From Hyphomicrobiales bacterium (GTDB lineage Bacteria > Pseudomonadota > Alphaproteobacteria > Rhizobiales > JACESI01): a stretch of DNA of 64,000 nt. Below are positions 47,814 through 57,500 of the stretch, piece by piece. Below the pieces are notes generated by a model. The model saw nothing but the letters and a program-made list of their open reading frames with translations, was not told the origin of the DNA and did not search any database. Numbering within the stretch: position 1 is the stretch's first letter; each line of letters opens with the position of its first letter. The DNA lies in the NCBI GenBank assembly GCA_013911885.1, contig JACESI010000002.1, positions 62,001 through 126,000 on the forward strand, read 5' to 3'. The position numbers and the translations under genes were made by a program.

Positions 47814-48971
47814 ATGTTTGACGTGCTCGTTGTCGGTGCCGGACCGATCGGTCAGATGGCGGCAATGCTTCTTTCGAACAAAGGGGCAAGCGTTGCGCTC
47901 GTCGGACCCGACGCTCCGGTTGATGGGCGGACGACCGCAATTCTTCAGGATGGCGTTCAGCTGCTGCGTGACATCGGTGTCTGGCAAGCCGTTTGCGAAC
48001 AGACCGCCCCCTTGCAGACCATGCGCATCGTCGATGGCACAAAACGTCTGATCCGTGCGCCCGAGGCAGCCTTCGTTGCAGCCGAACTCGGGCTTGAGGC
48101 ATTCGGATACAACATCAGAAACACCGATCTCAACGCCGCACTTCGTCAGGCGGTGGCGGACAATGGCGCGGTCACGCGCATCAGCCAGAAAATTGTAGCC
48201 GCAAACGTAGAACCAAGTGACGCCGCTGGCGTCACGCTTGAGGATGGAACCGTGCTTTGCGCAGCGCTTCTCGTTGCCGCCGATGGCCGCCGCTCGCTCC
48301 TGCGGGAGCGCGCCGGCATCAGCGCGCGGGACTGGTCCTATCCTCAGACGGCGCTGGTCATGAACCTTGCCCATACCCGCGAGCATGACTTCACCTCGAC
48401 AGAATTTCATACCGAAGGCGGCCCTTTCACCCTCGTCCCCCTGCCCGGTCGGCATTCGAGCCTCGTCTGGGTCGAAAAACCGGATTACGCGGAAGATTTG
48501 TTTCATCGCTCCGAGCATGACCTTGCCCGAGTGATTTCGGAGAAATCACACTATATTCTGGGCGACGTCACGCTCACCTCAAAACCGATGCGCTATCCGC
48601 TCGGGGGCATGATCGCGAACCGGTTCGGCCTCGGCCCGGTTGCGCTGATTGGAGAGAGCGCCCATGCATTCCCGCCGATTGGCGCACAGGGAATGAATCT
48701 CGGTATCCGCGATATCCGTGCGCTTGCGGGCGTTCTGGCCGACCACCCGCGGCTTGACAGCGCGTCGGAAACGGCCGCGGCGACAGAGGCCTATTCCCGG
48801 GCACGTCTCGTTGATGTCTCGCTCAGAACTGCCGCCGTCGACGCGCTTAACCGCAGTCTCCTCACAGGCATTCTGCCTGTTCATCTTGGACGCGGCCTTG
48901 GCCTCTTCGCGCTCAACCGTGTTGCCCCGTTGCGCAAACTCGTCATGAAACATGGCCTCGGCGCGCATTAG
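47814..48971 (+). CDS. UbiH/COQ6-family FAD monooxygenase
   Basis: FDVLVVGAGPIGQMAAMLLSNKG; LLVAADGRRSLLRERAGI; GPVALIGESAHAFPPIGAQGMNLGIRD. Confidence 0.9.
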   Translation: MFDVLVVGAGPIGQMAAMLLSNKGASVALVGPDAPVDGRTTAILQDGVQLLRDIGVWQAVCEQTAPLQTMRIVDGTKRLIRAPEAAFVAAELGLEAFGYNIRNTDLNAALRQAVADNGAVTRISQKIVAANVEPSDAAGVTLEDGTVLCAALLVAADGRRSLLRERAGISARDWSYPQTALVMNLAHTREHDFTSTEFHTEGGPFTLVPLPGRHSSLVWVEKPDYAEDLFHRSEHDLARVISEKSHYILGDVTLTSKPMRYPLGGMIANRFGLGPVALIGESAHAFPPIGAQGMNLGIRDIRALAGVLADHPRLDSASETAAATEAYSRARLVDVSLRTAAVDALNRSLLTGILPVHLGRGLGLFALNRVAPLRKLVMKHGLGAH

Positions 48972-49045
48972 ATGCGCCAATTGCCGGGGACGAGCGCCAG
49001 AACGGGTTGCACCTTTCCGGCAATGCTGTAATTGCCTTTCTAGCC

Positions 49046-50020
49046 ATGCAGAAAACGCAATCGCCCATAAAACTGCGCTACTACGCAGAATATTACCTGA
49101 CCCGTCTGTTGCGCGGACTGCTTTTCATTCTTCCGATTGATGTCGCGTCCTTTGTGATGGGCAAGATGTGGCGGCTGATCGGCCCCTTGAATTCCCGTCA
49201 CAAGCGGGTTCTGCGCCATATGGAATGGGCGCTGGGCGGCGAAACAAATCACGAGGATCGGAAAACCTTCGCCCGGGAAATGTGGGAAAATCTCGGCCGC
49301 ACCTTTGCAGAAGGCTTGATATCGGATCGCCTCATTCATGATCCGCATCGATTCAGTGTCGATCCCGCTGTTTTTGCTGATTGGGCGGATGATTGCCGCA
49401 ATGGCAGCCTGCTCGTCACCCATCACTTTGGAAACTGGGAGCTCAGCAGCCTGCCGACGGTGATCTTCAGCGATCACAAGGTGATGGGCATCTATCGCCG
49501 GGTTAAAAACCCGCTGGTCGAACGATTTTTCCTCGCCAAACGCAGTCATCTGTTTCCAGGCGGGCTTTACTCTCAAAGTGGCGGTGCGGCGCGTCAGGCG
49601 GTCATGCGCGTCAAATCGGGAACCGACATGGCAATGGTCGCGGATCTGCGCGATAATCGCGGTGTCACCGTTAATTTGTTCGGTATGCCTGCCACAATGT
49701 CGGGTTTTCCGGCGACCCTTGCGATCAAATTCAAGAAGCCGGTTTTCGTGGCGCAGTTACGTCGTCTTTCAGGCGCTCATTTCAAACTCGACATCCGTCG
49801 CATTGACGCTCCGGATACAGGCGATTTCGATGCGGATTGTACACAGCTGACACAGCTTATATTCAATCAATTCGAAGCCTGGATCCGGACAGATCCGGCG
49901 CAATGGATGTGGGCGCCTTATCGCTGGAGTGCGCGACGGGACGAAGAGAGCAAACCATTGAGTTGGGCCGAGCACCAGGCAACATTGTACAATGCGCCTC
50001 ATGTCGATCTTGACAATTAG
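49046..50020 (+). CDS. Lysophospholipid/lipid A acyltransferase (LpxL/HtrB family)
   Basis: LLVTHHFGNWELSSLP (HX4 motif) and KVMGIYRRVKNPLVERFFLAKRS. Start may be 49007. Confidence 0.88.
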   Translation: MQKTQSPIKLRYYAEYYLTRLLRGLLFILPIDVASFVMGKMWRLIGPLNSRHKRVLRHMEWALGGETNHEDRKTFAREMWENLGRTFAEGLISDRLIHDPHRFSVDPAVFADWADDCRNGSLLVTHHFGNWELSSLPTVIFSDHKVMGIYRRVKNPLVERFFLAKRSHLFPGGLYSQSGGAARQAVMRVKSGTDMAMVADLRDNRGVTVNLFGMPATMSGFPATLAIKFKKPVFVAQLRRLSGAHFKLDIRRIDAPDTGDFDADCTQLTQLIFNQFEAWIRTDPAQWMWAPYRWSARRDEESKPLSWAEHQATLYNAPHVDLDN

Positions 50021-50112
50021 CCGCGATCACACATTTTTTAATAACAGGAACGATGATCGTCCCCTACCATTTGAACGGGGCTGCTTAAGTATTTGATGAG
50101 AAAGCCAAGACG

Positions 50113-50445
50113 ATGAAACAGCAACGCGTGGCACGCTTCAAGATCGGACAGGTTGTGAAACACCGCATCTTCGATTTTCGCGGCGTCATTTTTGATATTG
50201 ATCCGGAGTTCAGCAACACCGAGGAATGGTGGCTGGCGATCCCTGAACAGGTGCGCCCGCGCAAGGATCAACCGTTTTATCACCTTCTCGCTGAAAATGC
50301 GGAGACGGAATATGTCGCCTATGTGTCCGAGCAGAATCTGATCATCGACGAGAGCGGTCTGCCGGTTCGTCATCCGCAAATACCGGAAGTGTTTGGCGAA
50401 CTGCACGATGGCGTCTATGAGAACCGCGGACAGACGCTGCACTGA
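50113..50445 (+). CDS. hspQ: Heat shock protein HspQ (YccV-like)
   Basis: ARFKIGQVVKHRIFDFRGVIFDIDPEFSNTEEWW...QPFYHLLAENAETEYVAYVSEQNLI. Confidence 0.93.
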   Translation: MKQQRVARFKIGQVVKHRIFDFRGVIFDIDPEFSNTEEWWLAIPEQVRPRKDQPFYHLLAENAETEYVAYVSEQNLIIDESGLPVRHPQIPEVFGELHDGVYENRGQTLH

Positions 50446-50463
50446 TACGATCTATCGACTTGT

Positions 50464-50505
50464 TCGAAAAGGCCCGTGGCGAAGAAGTTTCTCACGGGCC
50501 TTTTT
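50464..50505. terminator. Bidirectional terminator between convergent hspQ and ialB-like gene
   Basis: aaaaggcccgtg-(gcgaagaagtttct)-cacgggccttttt. Confidence 0.8.
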
Positions 50506-50520
50506 GGTTGAACTGCCGAA

Positions 50521-51225
50521 TTATTGCGGTTTTGGCGCAGGCGCGGCACCGGTCGCACCTGGCGCTGCGGCACCTTCCGCGGGCGCTTTTTCAAGAAGGC
50601 GCTGGCGTGCCTCTTCCGCTTTGCGCTGAAGCCGCTGCTGCAAGGTTTCGCGGCTTTCGGCGGCAAGGGAAGGATCAATCGGCGGGCCGTCATAGGTCGC
50701 GGTGAAGCCTGCGAGAGAAATCGGAAACTCGACCTGCTTGCCGTTGGTTCCAATTCCGATGACTTTCATATCCTTGCCGCGTTTCATCGAGGTGACAAGG
50801 GTATCTTCAAACCGTGCTTCGACGAAACAGGCCTGCGGCGAGCAGACCTGGAATTTGGCCGTGCCCGTATTGGCGCCGTCAATCTGAATGCGCATGCCCG
50901 GCTGGATCAGCAGTCCCGGTGGGACAGCCATGGTAAAGCCCTTCTGCTTGACCCCTTCAAAATCGGTAATCCGCAGCGAAGCGATAGGTTTGCCATCATT
51001 GCCTGGCACCTGAATGTTGATCGCGCAGATCTTCTTGTTTTCTTTGGGATCGACCTGACAGATCTTGAACCAACCTTCAGGAAGCACCGGCGCGGCAGGT
51101 TGCTGACCTGCTGCAGGTGGCTGTGTCGCGGGCGCCTGCTGCTGTGCGTACGCATGGGTCGCCATCAATGCGACGAGCATAGTGGAACAAAGCGATGCGA
51201 CAAACGACCTTTGTAATCTCTTCAT
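50521..51225 (-). CDS. Invasion-associated locus B (IalB) family protein
   Basis: GWFKICQVDPKENKKICAINIQV...GFTMAVPPGLLIQPGMRIQIDG...FQVCSPQACFVEARFEDTLVTSMKRG. Confidence 0.88.
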   Translation of the reverse strand: MKRLQRSFVASLCSTMLVALMATHAYAQQQAPATQPPAAGQQPAAPVLPEGWFKICQVDPKENKKICAINIQVPGNDGKPIASLRITDFEGVKQKGFTMAVPPGLLIQPGMRIQIDGANTGTAKFQVCSPQACFVEARFEDTLVTSMKRGKDMKVIGIGTNGKQVEFPISLAGFTATYDGPPIDPSLAAESRETLQQRLQRKAEEARQRLLEKAPAEGAAAPGATGAAPAPKPQ

Positions 51226-51626
51226 GAATACCTCGTAGTGAATAGGCCTCTCGGCAATACCCTTTGGATAAACCGCAGAGCCCCGTGCTTTCGGCGCGCT
51301 GTCTTTACCACGAATTTGAGGTAAAATATGACAAAGCGCCTCGTTGATTGTTTTTTCAAAGTCGATCTACATCATCACAACCAAGAAACCAAGTCTTTGG
51401 GCAAGACCCTGCCGGAGATCGCGGCCTTTTGCCTCGTTAGCGGATGAGCCCCAACCACCTTTTCGCCGCCTTCTTGCGCACTTGATTGGGGAATTTGAGT
51501 GCTCTATCGGCCTTCGGCGTGGGCGGTACTTTCTATTGGGTCACGGTTCTGTTCAAATATAGGTGTGATTCTGTGCAGCATTCGCCGGGCGGGATAGAGC
51601 ACGATCAAGCATAGAGAGTAGAGTGA

Positions 51627-53555
51627 ATGAACACGAATCACATCAATCAGGTGCGGATCACAGTACCCATCAAAGTGCGGAATTCACCCGTGTCCCGTTT
51701 CAATCGTCTGCCAGGTCCAAGAACCCCTTTCGGCAGGGCCGTTATTCTGCTTGCGATGATCGTGACCATCCTGGCAGGCGCGGACGATTTGCGGGCAAAT
51801 GAAGCGCTTCAGCCGGTCGGCGGCATTGCCATGCATGGGGTGCCCGAACTGCCTGACGGCTTTACGCATTTTCCCTATGCGGACCCGGCAGCGCCGAAAG
51901 GCGGCACAATCACCTACGGCATTCAGGGGTCGTTTGACAGCGTGAACCCTTTCATTCTGCGCGGCCAGAAAGTTTCAGGCCTCCGTGATGCGTTTTATGG
52001 CAACAATGTCTTTGAAAGCCTGATGATCCGCAGTCATGACGAGCCGTTTGCGATGTATGGCTTGATCGCGGAGAACGTGATCATGCCCGCCGACCGTTCT
52101 TTCATCGAATTCATTCTCAATCAAAAAGCACGGTTTTCGGATGGCATGCCGGTCACGCCCGAAGACGTGATCTTTTCGGCTGAAATTCTCGCGAAGAAAG
52201 GCCGTCCGAACTATCAGAAATATTATTCGCGCATTCGGTCGATGGAGAAGACCGGCGAAAACCGGGTGCGGATCACCTTTAACGGCGAGCCTGACCGGGA
52301 ATTGCCGCTTCTTCTCAGCCTTTTGCCGATCCTGCCCAAACATGCAATCCATGCCGAGACATTCGACCAGACGACCTTGACGCCGATCATCGGAACCGGC
52401 CCCTACCTTCTCACCAAGGTCGATCAGGGTTCTGGCATCACCCTCACCAGAGATCCGAATTATTGGGCAAAGGATCTGCCGGTGAAGCGCGGTCTCGATA
52501 ATTTCGATGAAATCCGCTTCGTCTATTATCGCGAATCAAAAACGCTTTTCGAGGCCTTCAAGAAGGGCCTTGTCGATGTTTATTTCGATAGTGATCCAAA
52601 CAACTGGAGCGCCGCCTATGAAGGGCGTGCCCTGAGCGAAGGCCGGATCATCCAATCGACCTTCGAAACCGGCCTTTCAAGCGGCGTTCGGGGCTATGCC
52701 TTCAACACCCGCCGTGCGCCGCTCTCAGACATCCGGGTGCGCAAGGCACTTTCGATGATGTTCGATTTCAAATGGATGAACGAAAACCTCTTCAGTGGCG
52801 GGTATGAACGCACGGGGAGTTTTTTTCAGAATTCGGAACTTTCAGCCCTTGGCGTCGCAGCCTCCGGGAATGAGCGCGCGTTGCTGCGCCCGTTCATGGC
52901 GGAAATCGATCCAGAAGTTCTGGAGGGGCGCTATCAACCATCTAAAACCGATGGTTCGGGGCGCGACCGCGCCATGTTGCGCGCGGCACTTACTGAATTG
53001 CAGTCTGCGGGCTATCGTCTCAAGGATCGCGTTCTTGTCGATCATACGGGAAAGCCGCTTGCGCTCGAACTCCTGATGGCCTCTGGGGGTGATCAGGAAC
53101 GGGTCGCGCTTTCCTATTCCCAGACGCTCGCCACGCTCGGCATTCAGCTCACCGTGCGCCCAGTTGATGCAGCGCAGTTCGAGGAGCGGCGCAAGACTTT
53201 CGATTTCGACATGCTGTCCTGGAATTGGGCAGGATCGCTCTCGCCTGGCAACGAGCAATATTTCCGGTGGAGTTCGCCATTTGCGGATCAGCCCGGTTCT
53301 TTCAATTTTTCCGGGGTTAAAAGCAAAGGCGTGGATGCAATGATTGACGCCATGCTCGCAGCCGTTGAAAAGTCGGATTATGTCGATGCCGTTCGTGCGC
53401 TCGACCGTTTGCTGATGTCGGGCCGCTATGTCCTTCCGCACTACCACATGCCACGTCAGCTTGTCGGCCACAGCGCGCGGATCGGCATGCCACAGACGGT
53501 TTCGCTTTATGGCGCACGACCGGAAACATGGTGGATCAGGGAGGTTGTGCAATGA
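51627..53555 (+). CDS. ABC transporter extracellular solute-binding protein, family 5 (oligopeptide, YejA-like)
   Basis: GGIAMHGVPELPDGFTHFPYADPAAPKGGTITYGIQGSFDSVNPF; FSDGMPVTPEDVIFSAEILAKKG. Confidence 0.9.
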   Translation: MNTNHINQVRITVPIKVRNSPVSRFNRLPGPRTPFGRAVILLAMIVTILAGADDLRANEALQPVGGIAMHGVPELPDGFTHFPYADPAAPKGGTITYGIQGSFDSVNPFILRGQKVSGLRDAFYGNNVFESLMIRSHDEPFAMYGLIAENVIMPADRSFIEFILNQKARFSDGMPVTPEDVIFSAEILAKKGRPNYQKYYSRIRSMEKTGENRVRITFNGEPDRELPLLLSLLPILPKHAIHAETFDQTTLTPIIGTGPYLLTKVDQGSGITLTRDPNYWAKDLPVKRGLDNFDEIRFVYYRESKTLFEAFKKGLVDVYFDSDPNNWSAAYEGRALSEGRIIQSTFETGLSSGVRGYAFNTRRAPLSDIRVRKALSMMFDFKWMNENLFSGGYERTGSFFQNSELSALGVAASGNERALLRPFMAEIDPEVLEGRYQPSKTDGSGRDRAMLRAALTELQSAGYRLKDRVLVDHTGKPLALELLMASGGDQERVALSYSQTLATLGIQLTVRPVDAAQFEERRKTFDFDMLSWNWAGSLSPGNEQYFRWSSPFADQPGSFNFSGVKSKGVDAMIDAMLAAVEKSDYVDAVRALDRLLMSGRYVLPHYHMPRQLVGHSARIGMPQTVSLYGARPETWWIREVVQ

Positions 53556-55264
53556 TTCTGGTTTCTGAAAGCCAGCAGCAGGCCTATCTCGATGCGGGAT
53601 TGTGGTCGCAGGACAGCGCGACCCATAGCCTTGACGGGCTGTTGCGCGCGCATGCCGTCCGGATACCCGACGCTACCGCCCTCGCCGATTCCCCGGATCG
53701 CAATGCATGGACCAGTGGCGACCCGCGCCGCCTCTCCTGGGCTGATCTCGACCGCGCGGTCACGGCATTTGCGCGCTTTCTCAATAGCCTTGATCTTCCG
53801 CCGGATGCAGTGATCGCGCTCTATGGGGCGCAAACCAGCGACATGGTAATATCGCTTCTCGCGGTCCACCGCGCGGGTTTCATCGCTGCCCCGATTCCGC
53901 TTTATTGGCGTGAGGCCGAGATGCGCGACTATCTCACGGAAATACAGGCCCGTGTCATTATCGTGAGCGACCGTGTGGAGGCTGACCTTCCGGCGCTTCG
54001 ATGCCGCGATCTCGCACAAAGCCTTTTCTCTGTCAAATTCATCATGGGATTCGGCGATTTCCTGCCGGATGGTGTTGTTGATCTCGATACGATCCTGCCC
54101 GCCTTCGCGGAAAACGCGGATGCGCAGGAGAGTTTTGTACCGATTGACCCAAACGCCATTGTCTCAGTCCACCCCTGCGGCTTGCAATCGCGCGATACGG
54201 AAATCGTCCTGCCGCGATCATCAAACCAGTGGCTTGCCGCTGAAAGGGCTTTGTTCGGTGCCATCAATAACGAACGCGACAATGCGGCGGGGAGTGTTCT
54301 GACGCCATTTTCTCTATCCGGGCTTGCCGGTTTTCTTGCTGGCTTCATTCACGCGCTGCGGCACGGAAAGACGCTGCATCTGCATCATTTTCGCAGTCTC
54401 AATACGCTGAACGGGCATATTGACCTCGTCAAACCCGGTCTTGTCCTCGTGCCGAAATCGCTCCTCGACGAGGCGAACAATCGTCTTTCCGTCCACCGAA
54501 ATCTGATCGTGGCGGCGGTATGGAAAAACGATCACCTGCGCCCGCAACCGGTCAGCGGCGACCAGCCGGAGACGATTTTCGACATCACCATCATCAATGA
54601 AATCACTGCCTTTGGCAGCCTTCGTCCTAATGGCGCGATGGTTCCGGAACCGTTGTCGCTGAATGCGCCGGGCAAGGATATTGCGCTCCATCTGCGCGGT
54701 GCAAACAATGGCCGCGTTCGCCAGCCACAGAAAATTGGCGGTGGCGAGCTGATCGCGACAGGTGCCGCGATCCCGGAGTTTCTTTTTCCAAGCAACAGCG
54801 AGAAGCGGGCACTAGCGCGCCTGCGCAACAAAAAACTCGATGATGGCGTGCACACCCATGTCGCCTGCCGCGTGACCAACGAAGCCGGCACTGCGTGCGA
54901 GCCGATCGGCTTTCTCATCAACACCGTTTCCCGCTCCAGTCAGGTGGTTGCCGCAGACGAACTCGATGATCTCTACAAATCAGTGCCGAATGTTGCCGAT
55001 GCCGCGCATTTCATTGATCCGAATTCAGGCAGCCTCAACGTCGCCGTCGTCGGCGTCGGCAATGTTGTGCCATCGCCCGATGAGTTCCGCGACGCCCTTA
55101 TCGAAATGGGGGTAAGCCCCCTCAAGCTGCCGGAAGGCGTCTATCGCACCAATGCGATCAAGCGTGGTGTGGGCGATCTCGTCATCCGCCATGAACTTGC
55201 GGCCCTGATCGCTCACAGCGAGACCCGCCGCCGTGTTCTGGAAATGCAGCAGGCCCTCGGCTAG
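53552..55264 (+). CDS. Degenerate AMP-binding (ANL superfamily) protein
   Basis: N-terminal ANL-like RLSWADLDRAVTAFARFLNSLDLPPDAVIALYGAQTSDMVISLLAVHRAGFIAAPIPLYW; canonical ATP-binding (S/T)GTTGxPK motif not found. Confidence 0.7.
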   Translation: MILVSESQQQAYLDAGLWSQDSATHSLDGLLRAHAVRIPDATALADSPDRNAWTSGDPRRLSWADLDRAVTAFARFLNSLDLPPDAVIALYGAQTSDMVISLLAVHRAGFIAAPIPLYWREAEMRDYLTEIQARVIIVSDRVEADLPALRCRDLAQSLFSVKFIMGFGDFLPDGVVDLDTILPAFAENADAQESFVPIDPNAIVSVHPCGLQSRDTEIVLPRSSNQWLAAERALFGAINNERDNAAGSVLTPFSLSGLAGFLAGFIHALRHGKTLHLHHFRSLNTLNGHIDLVKPGLVLVPKSLLDEANNRLSVHRNLIVAAVWKNDHLRPQPVSGDQPETIFDITIINEITAFGSLRPNGAMVPEPLSLNAPGKDIALHLRGANNGRVRQPQKIGGGELIATGAAIPEFLFPSNSEKRALARLRNKKLDDGVHTHVACRVTNEAGTACEPIGFLINTVSRSSQVVAADELDDLYKSVPNVADAAHFIDPNSGSLNVAVVGVGNVVPSPDEFRDALIEMGVSPLKLPEGVYRTNAIKRGVGDLVIRHELAALIAHSETRRRVLEMQQALG

Positions 55265-55450
55265 AGACAGTCTGATATCCCTATTGGCAGCCCACCGGGT
55301 CTTCTGGTTGAGCGTGTGTTAACTTCGATTACAAAGTTTGTATGCCAATTCTTTCCGGGTCATCGATTTTTCACCGTGTTTTCATTCATCTGATCTCATT
55401 CTTGTCGGAACGACCTGGTCAATTCTGATCGACTTTTGCAGATGGGTGAG

Positions 55451-56773
55451 ATGATGTACCGAGCAGCGCGCGCACTGATAATTAAGCCGCCTCGCGACAA
55501 CCAGCAAATCAGCCTTGATCACGACCCGCTTCAGGAGATCATGAATTTTGGCATCTCGGCGGAGACGGTTTATGCGGGCGGAAAGGTCGATCTGAGCGCG
55601 ATTGCGAGCCTGCCGGACATCGTGATCCTTGACGCGGCAAACAGCAGCGATCCGATGATCATGGCGGATTATTCGAGACAGCTCCTCACCCATTCGCTTT
55701 CAAGCATTCTGCCGATTGTGATGATCGGAAAAGCATCCGATTTCGCCAAATTCGACGTCAATCTTCATCTCGATTGCCGCGCGCCCGCCCATGTCATTGC
55801 GAAAAAGCTGAAACACGCCATCCGTATTGCCGCAATGAAGCTTGAACATATGGCCCGCCTCGAGACCGCCCGCGTCTTCGGTATTGCCGCGGAGGCAGCG
55901 GCGGAGCCCGCACCAGCCAAATCCGAACGACTGCTCGTCGTCGGCAAGGGCGAGCGTTATTTTCAGCTTGCAAGCGCGTTTCAGGGAACCGCAAGCCTGA
56001 AATGCGTCACGACCTTTGCGGAGGCCTGGCGCATTCTCGAGGAGAAAGCAGCATTTGATTGCCTGATCATCGACACTTTTGCTTCGCCGGATTTCGATCT
56101 CGATGATCTGAAGGCGCGCAAATTGAATACGCGGTTTTTCAGCCTGCCGGTCCTCCTCTTGCAGGAAGGTCTTTCCTTTGAAACGCAGGAAGCTCTTGCC
56201 GAGACCGGCATATGCGATCTTTTTGATCTTCAGGGCGGCGGCAGCGAAATCGCAGCCTATGTCAAGACGCTCATTCAGGCCGAACGGATGCGCCTCTCGC
56301 TGCTCACGGCCTTTAAGGCGCCGCGCTTCGAACCGGTGCACGACAGGACGACGGGTCTTGCAAGCCGGGCTTTCTTCGAAAAGCATCTCGAGCGGCTTCT
56401 CGTGCAAAGCCGCGCCTGGCGGATACCCGTGGCCTTCGGGCTTCTCGATGTCAGCGTGCTGTTTCACGCCGGTGGCGAGAGCGACCATGCGCGCTGCCGG
56501 GTGATACACGCGCAGGTCGGCCAGACGATTGCTTCTCTGGTACGGGCCGAGGATACGGCGACCCATCTTGGTGATGGGAAATTCGTCATCGCTGCGCCGA
56601 ATTCGACCGGTCTCACGATTTCCGTCCTGATCGGCCGGATCAGCGCGGTGCTTGGAATGACAGCCTTTTCCGTTGGCGACGAACTCGGCCGGATTGATAT
56701 TGATACCCACTATTTTGAATCCCGCCCCGGGGATTCGCTCCAAACCGTGATGCAGGAATTGACCGGCGGCTGA
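55451..56773 (+). CDS. REC-REC-GGDEF-like (PleD/PopA-type) protein with degenerate GGDEF
   Basis: Receiver-like DIVILDAAN and DCLIIDTFASPDFD; DRTTGLASRAFFEKHLERLL GGDEF-domain start; signature position reads HLGDGKFVIAAPN. Confidence 0.7.
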   Translation: MMYRAARALIIKPPRDNQQISLDHDPLQEIMNFGISAETVYAGGKVDLSAIASLPDIVILDAANSSDPMIMADYSRQLLTHSLSSILPIVMIGKASDFAKFDVNLHLDCRAPAHVIAKKLKHAIRIAAMKLEHMARLETARVFGIAAEAAAEPAPAKSERLLVVGKGERYFQLASAFQGTASLKCVTTFAEAWRILEEKAAFDCLIIDTFASPDFDLDDLKARKLNTRFFSLPVLLLQEGLSFETQEALAETGICDLFDLQGGGSEIAAYVKTLIQAERMRLSLLTAFKAPRFEPVHDRTTGLASRAFFEKHLERLLVQSRAWRIPVAFGLLDVSVLFHAGGESDHARCRVIHAQVGQTIASLVRAEDTATHLGDGKFVIAAPNSTGLTISVLIGRISAVLGMTAFSVGDELGRIDIDTHYFESRPGDSLQTVMQELTGG

Positions 56774-56833
56774 GTGACAAGGGCTAAAGGCTCATGCTAA
56801 CTCTCGGTTAAACTGGAAAAACCGGAGAGCCAC

Positions 56834-57493
56834 ATGACCGCGAAACCGCTTACCATCGATATCGTCTCCGATGTCATGTGCCCCTGGTGCTATATTGGCA
56901 AACGACGCCTTGAACAGTCCTTGGCAATGATGCCCGACCTTGACGTCGAAATCCGCTGGCGCCCGTTTCAGCTTGACGCGACGATCCCGGAAGGCGGGAT
57001 GTCACGCACGGAATATCTCACCCGGAAATTCGGTGGCGACGATCGCGCGCGTCAGATCTATGCGCAGATTCAGGAAGCCGGAGAAACGGAGAATCTCGAC
57101 TTCGCCTTCGATCAGATCGCAAAATCGCCAAACACGCTCAACGCCCACCGCCTGATCCGCTGGGCGCAATCGACCGGTCATCAGAACGCCCTTGTTGAAG
57201 AACTGTTCAAGCTGTTCTTCATGGAGGGCGCAGATATCGGCGACAAGGCCGTGCTTGCCGATGCAGCAGCCGCGGTCGGCATGGAGCGCGAGGTGGTGGA
57301 AAGGCTCCTTGCCGGATCATCCGATGTTGAGCAGGTGAAAGCAGAAATCGCCCATGCCCAGCAGATCGGCGTCACCGGTGTGCCGTGTTTCATCATTGAT
57401 GAGAAATATGCGCTGATGGGCGCACAGCAGCCGGAAACACTGGTTCAGGCATTTCAGCAGGCCCTGTCCGAACGCACGGCGCCGACGGGTTGA
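56834..57493 (+). CDS. DsbA-family FrnE-like oxidoreductase
   Basis: TIDIVSDVMCPWCYIGKRRLEQSL; GVTGVPCFIIDEKYALMGAQQPETLVQAFQQAL. Confidence 0.93.
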   Translation: MTAKPLTIDIVSDVMCPWCYIGKRRLEQSLAMMPDLDVEIRWRPFQLDATIPEGGMSRTEYLTRKFGGDDRARQIYAQIQEAGETENLDFAFDQIAKSPNTLNAHRLIRWAQSTGHQNALVEELFKLFFMEGADIGDKAVLADAAAAVGMEREVVERLLAGSSDVEQVKAEIAHAQQIGVTGVPCFIIDEKYALMGAQQPETLVQAFQQALSERTAPTG

Positions 57494-57500
57494 AAGCGTC

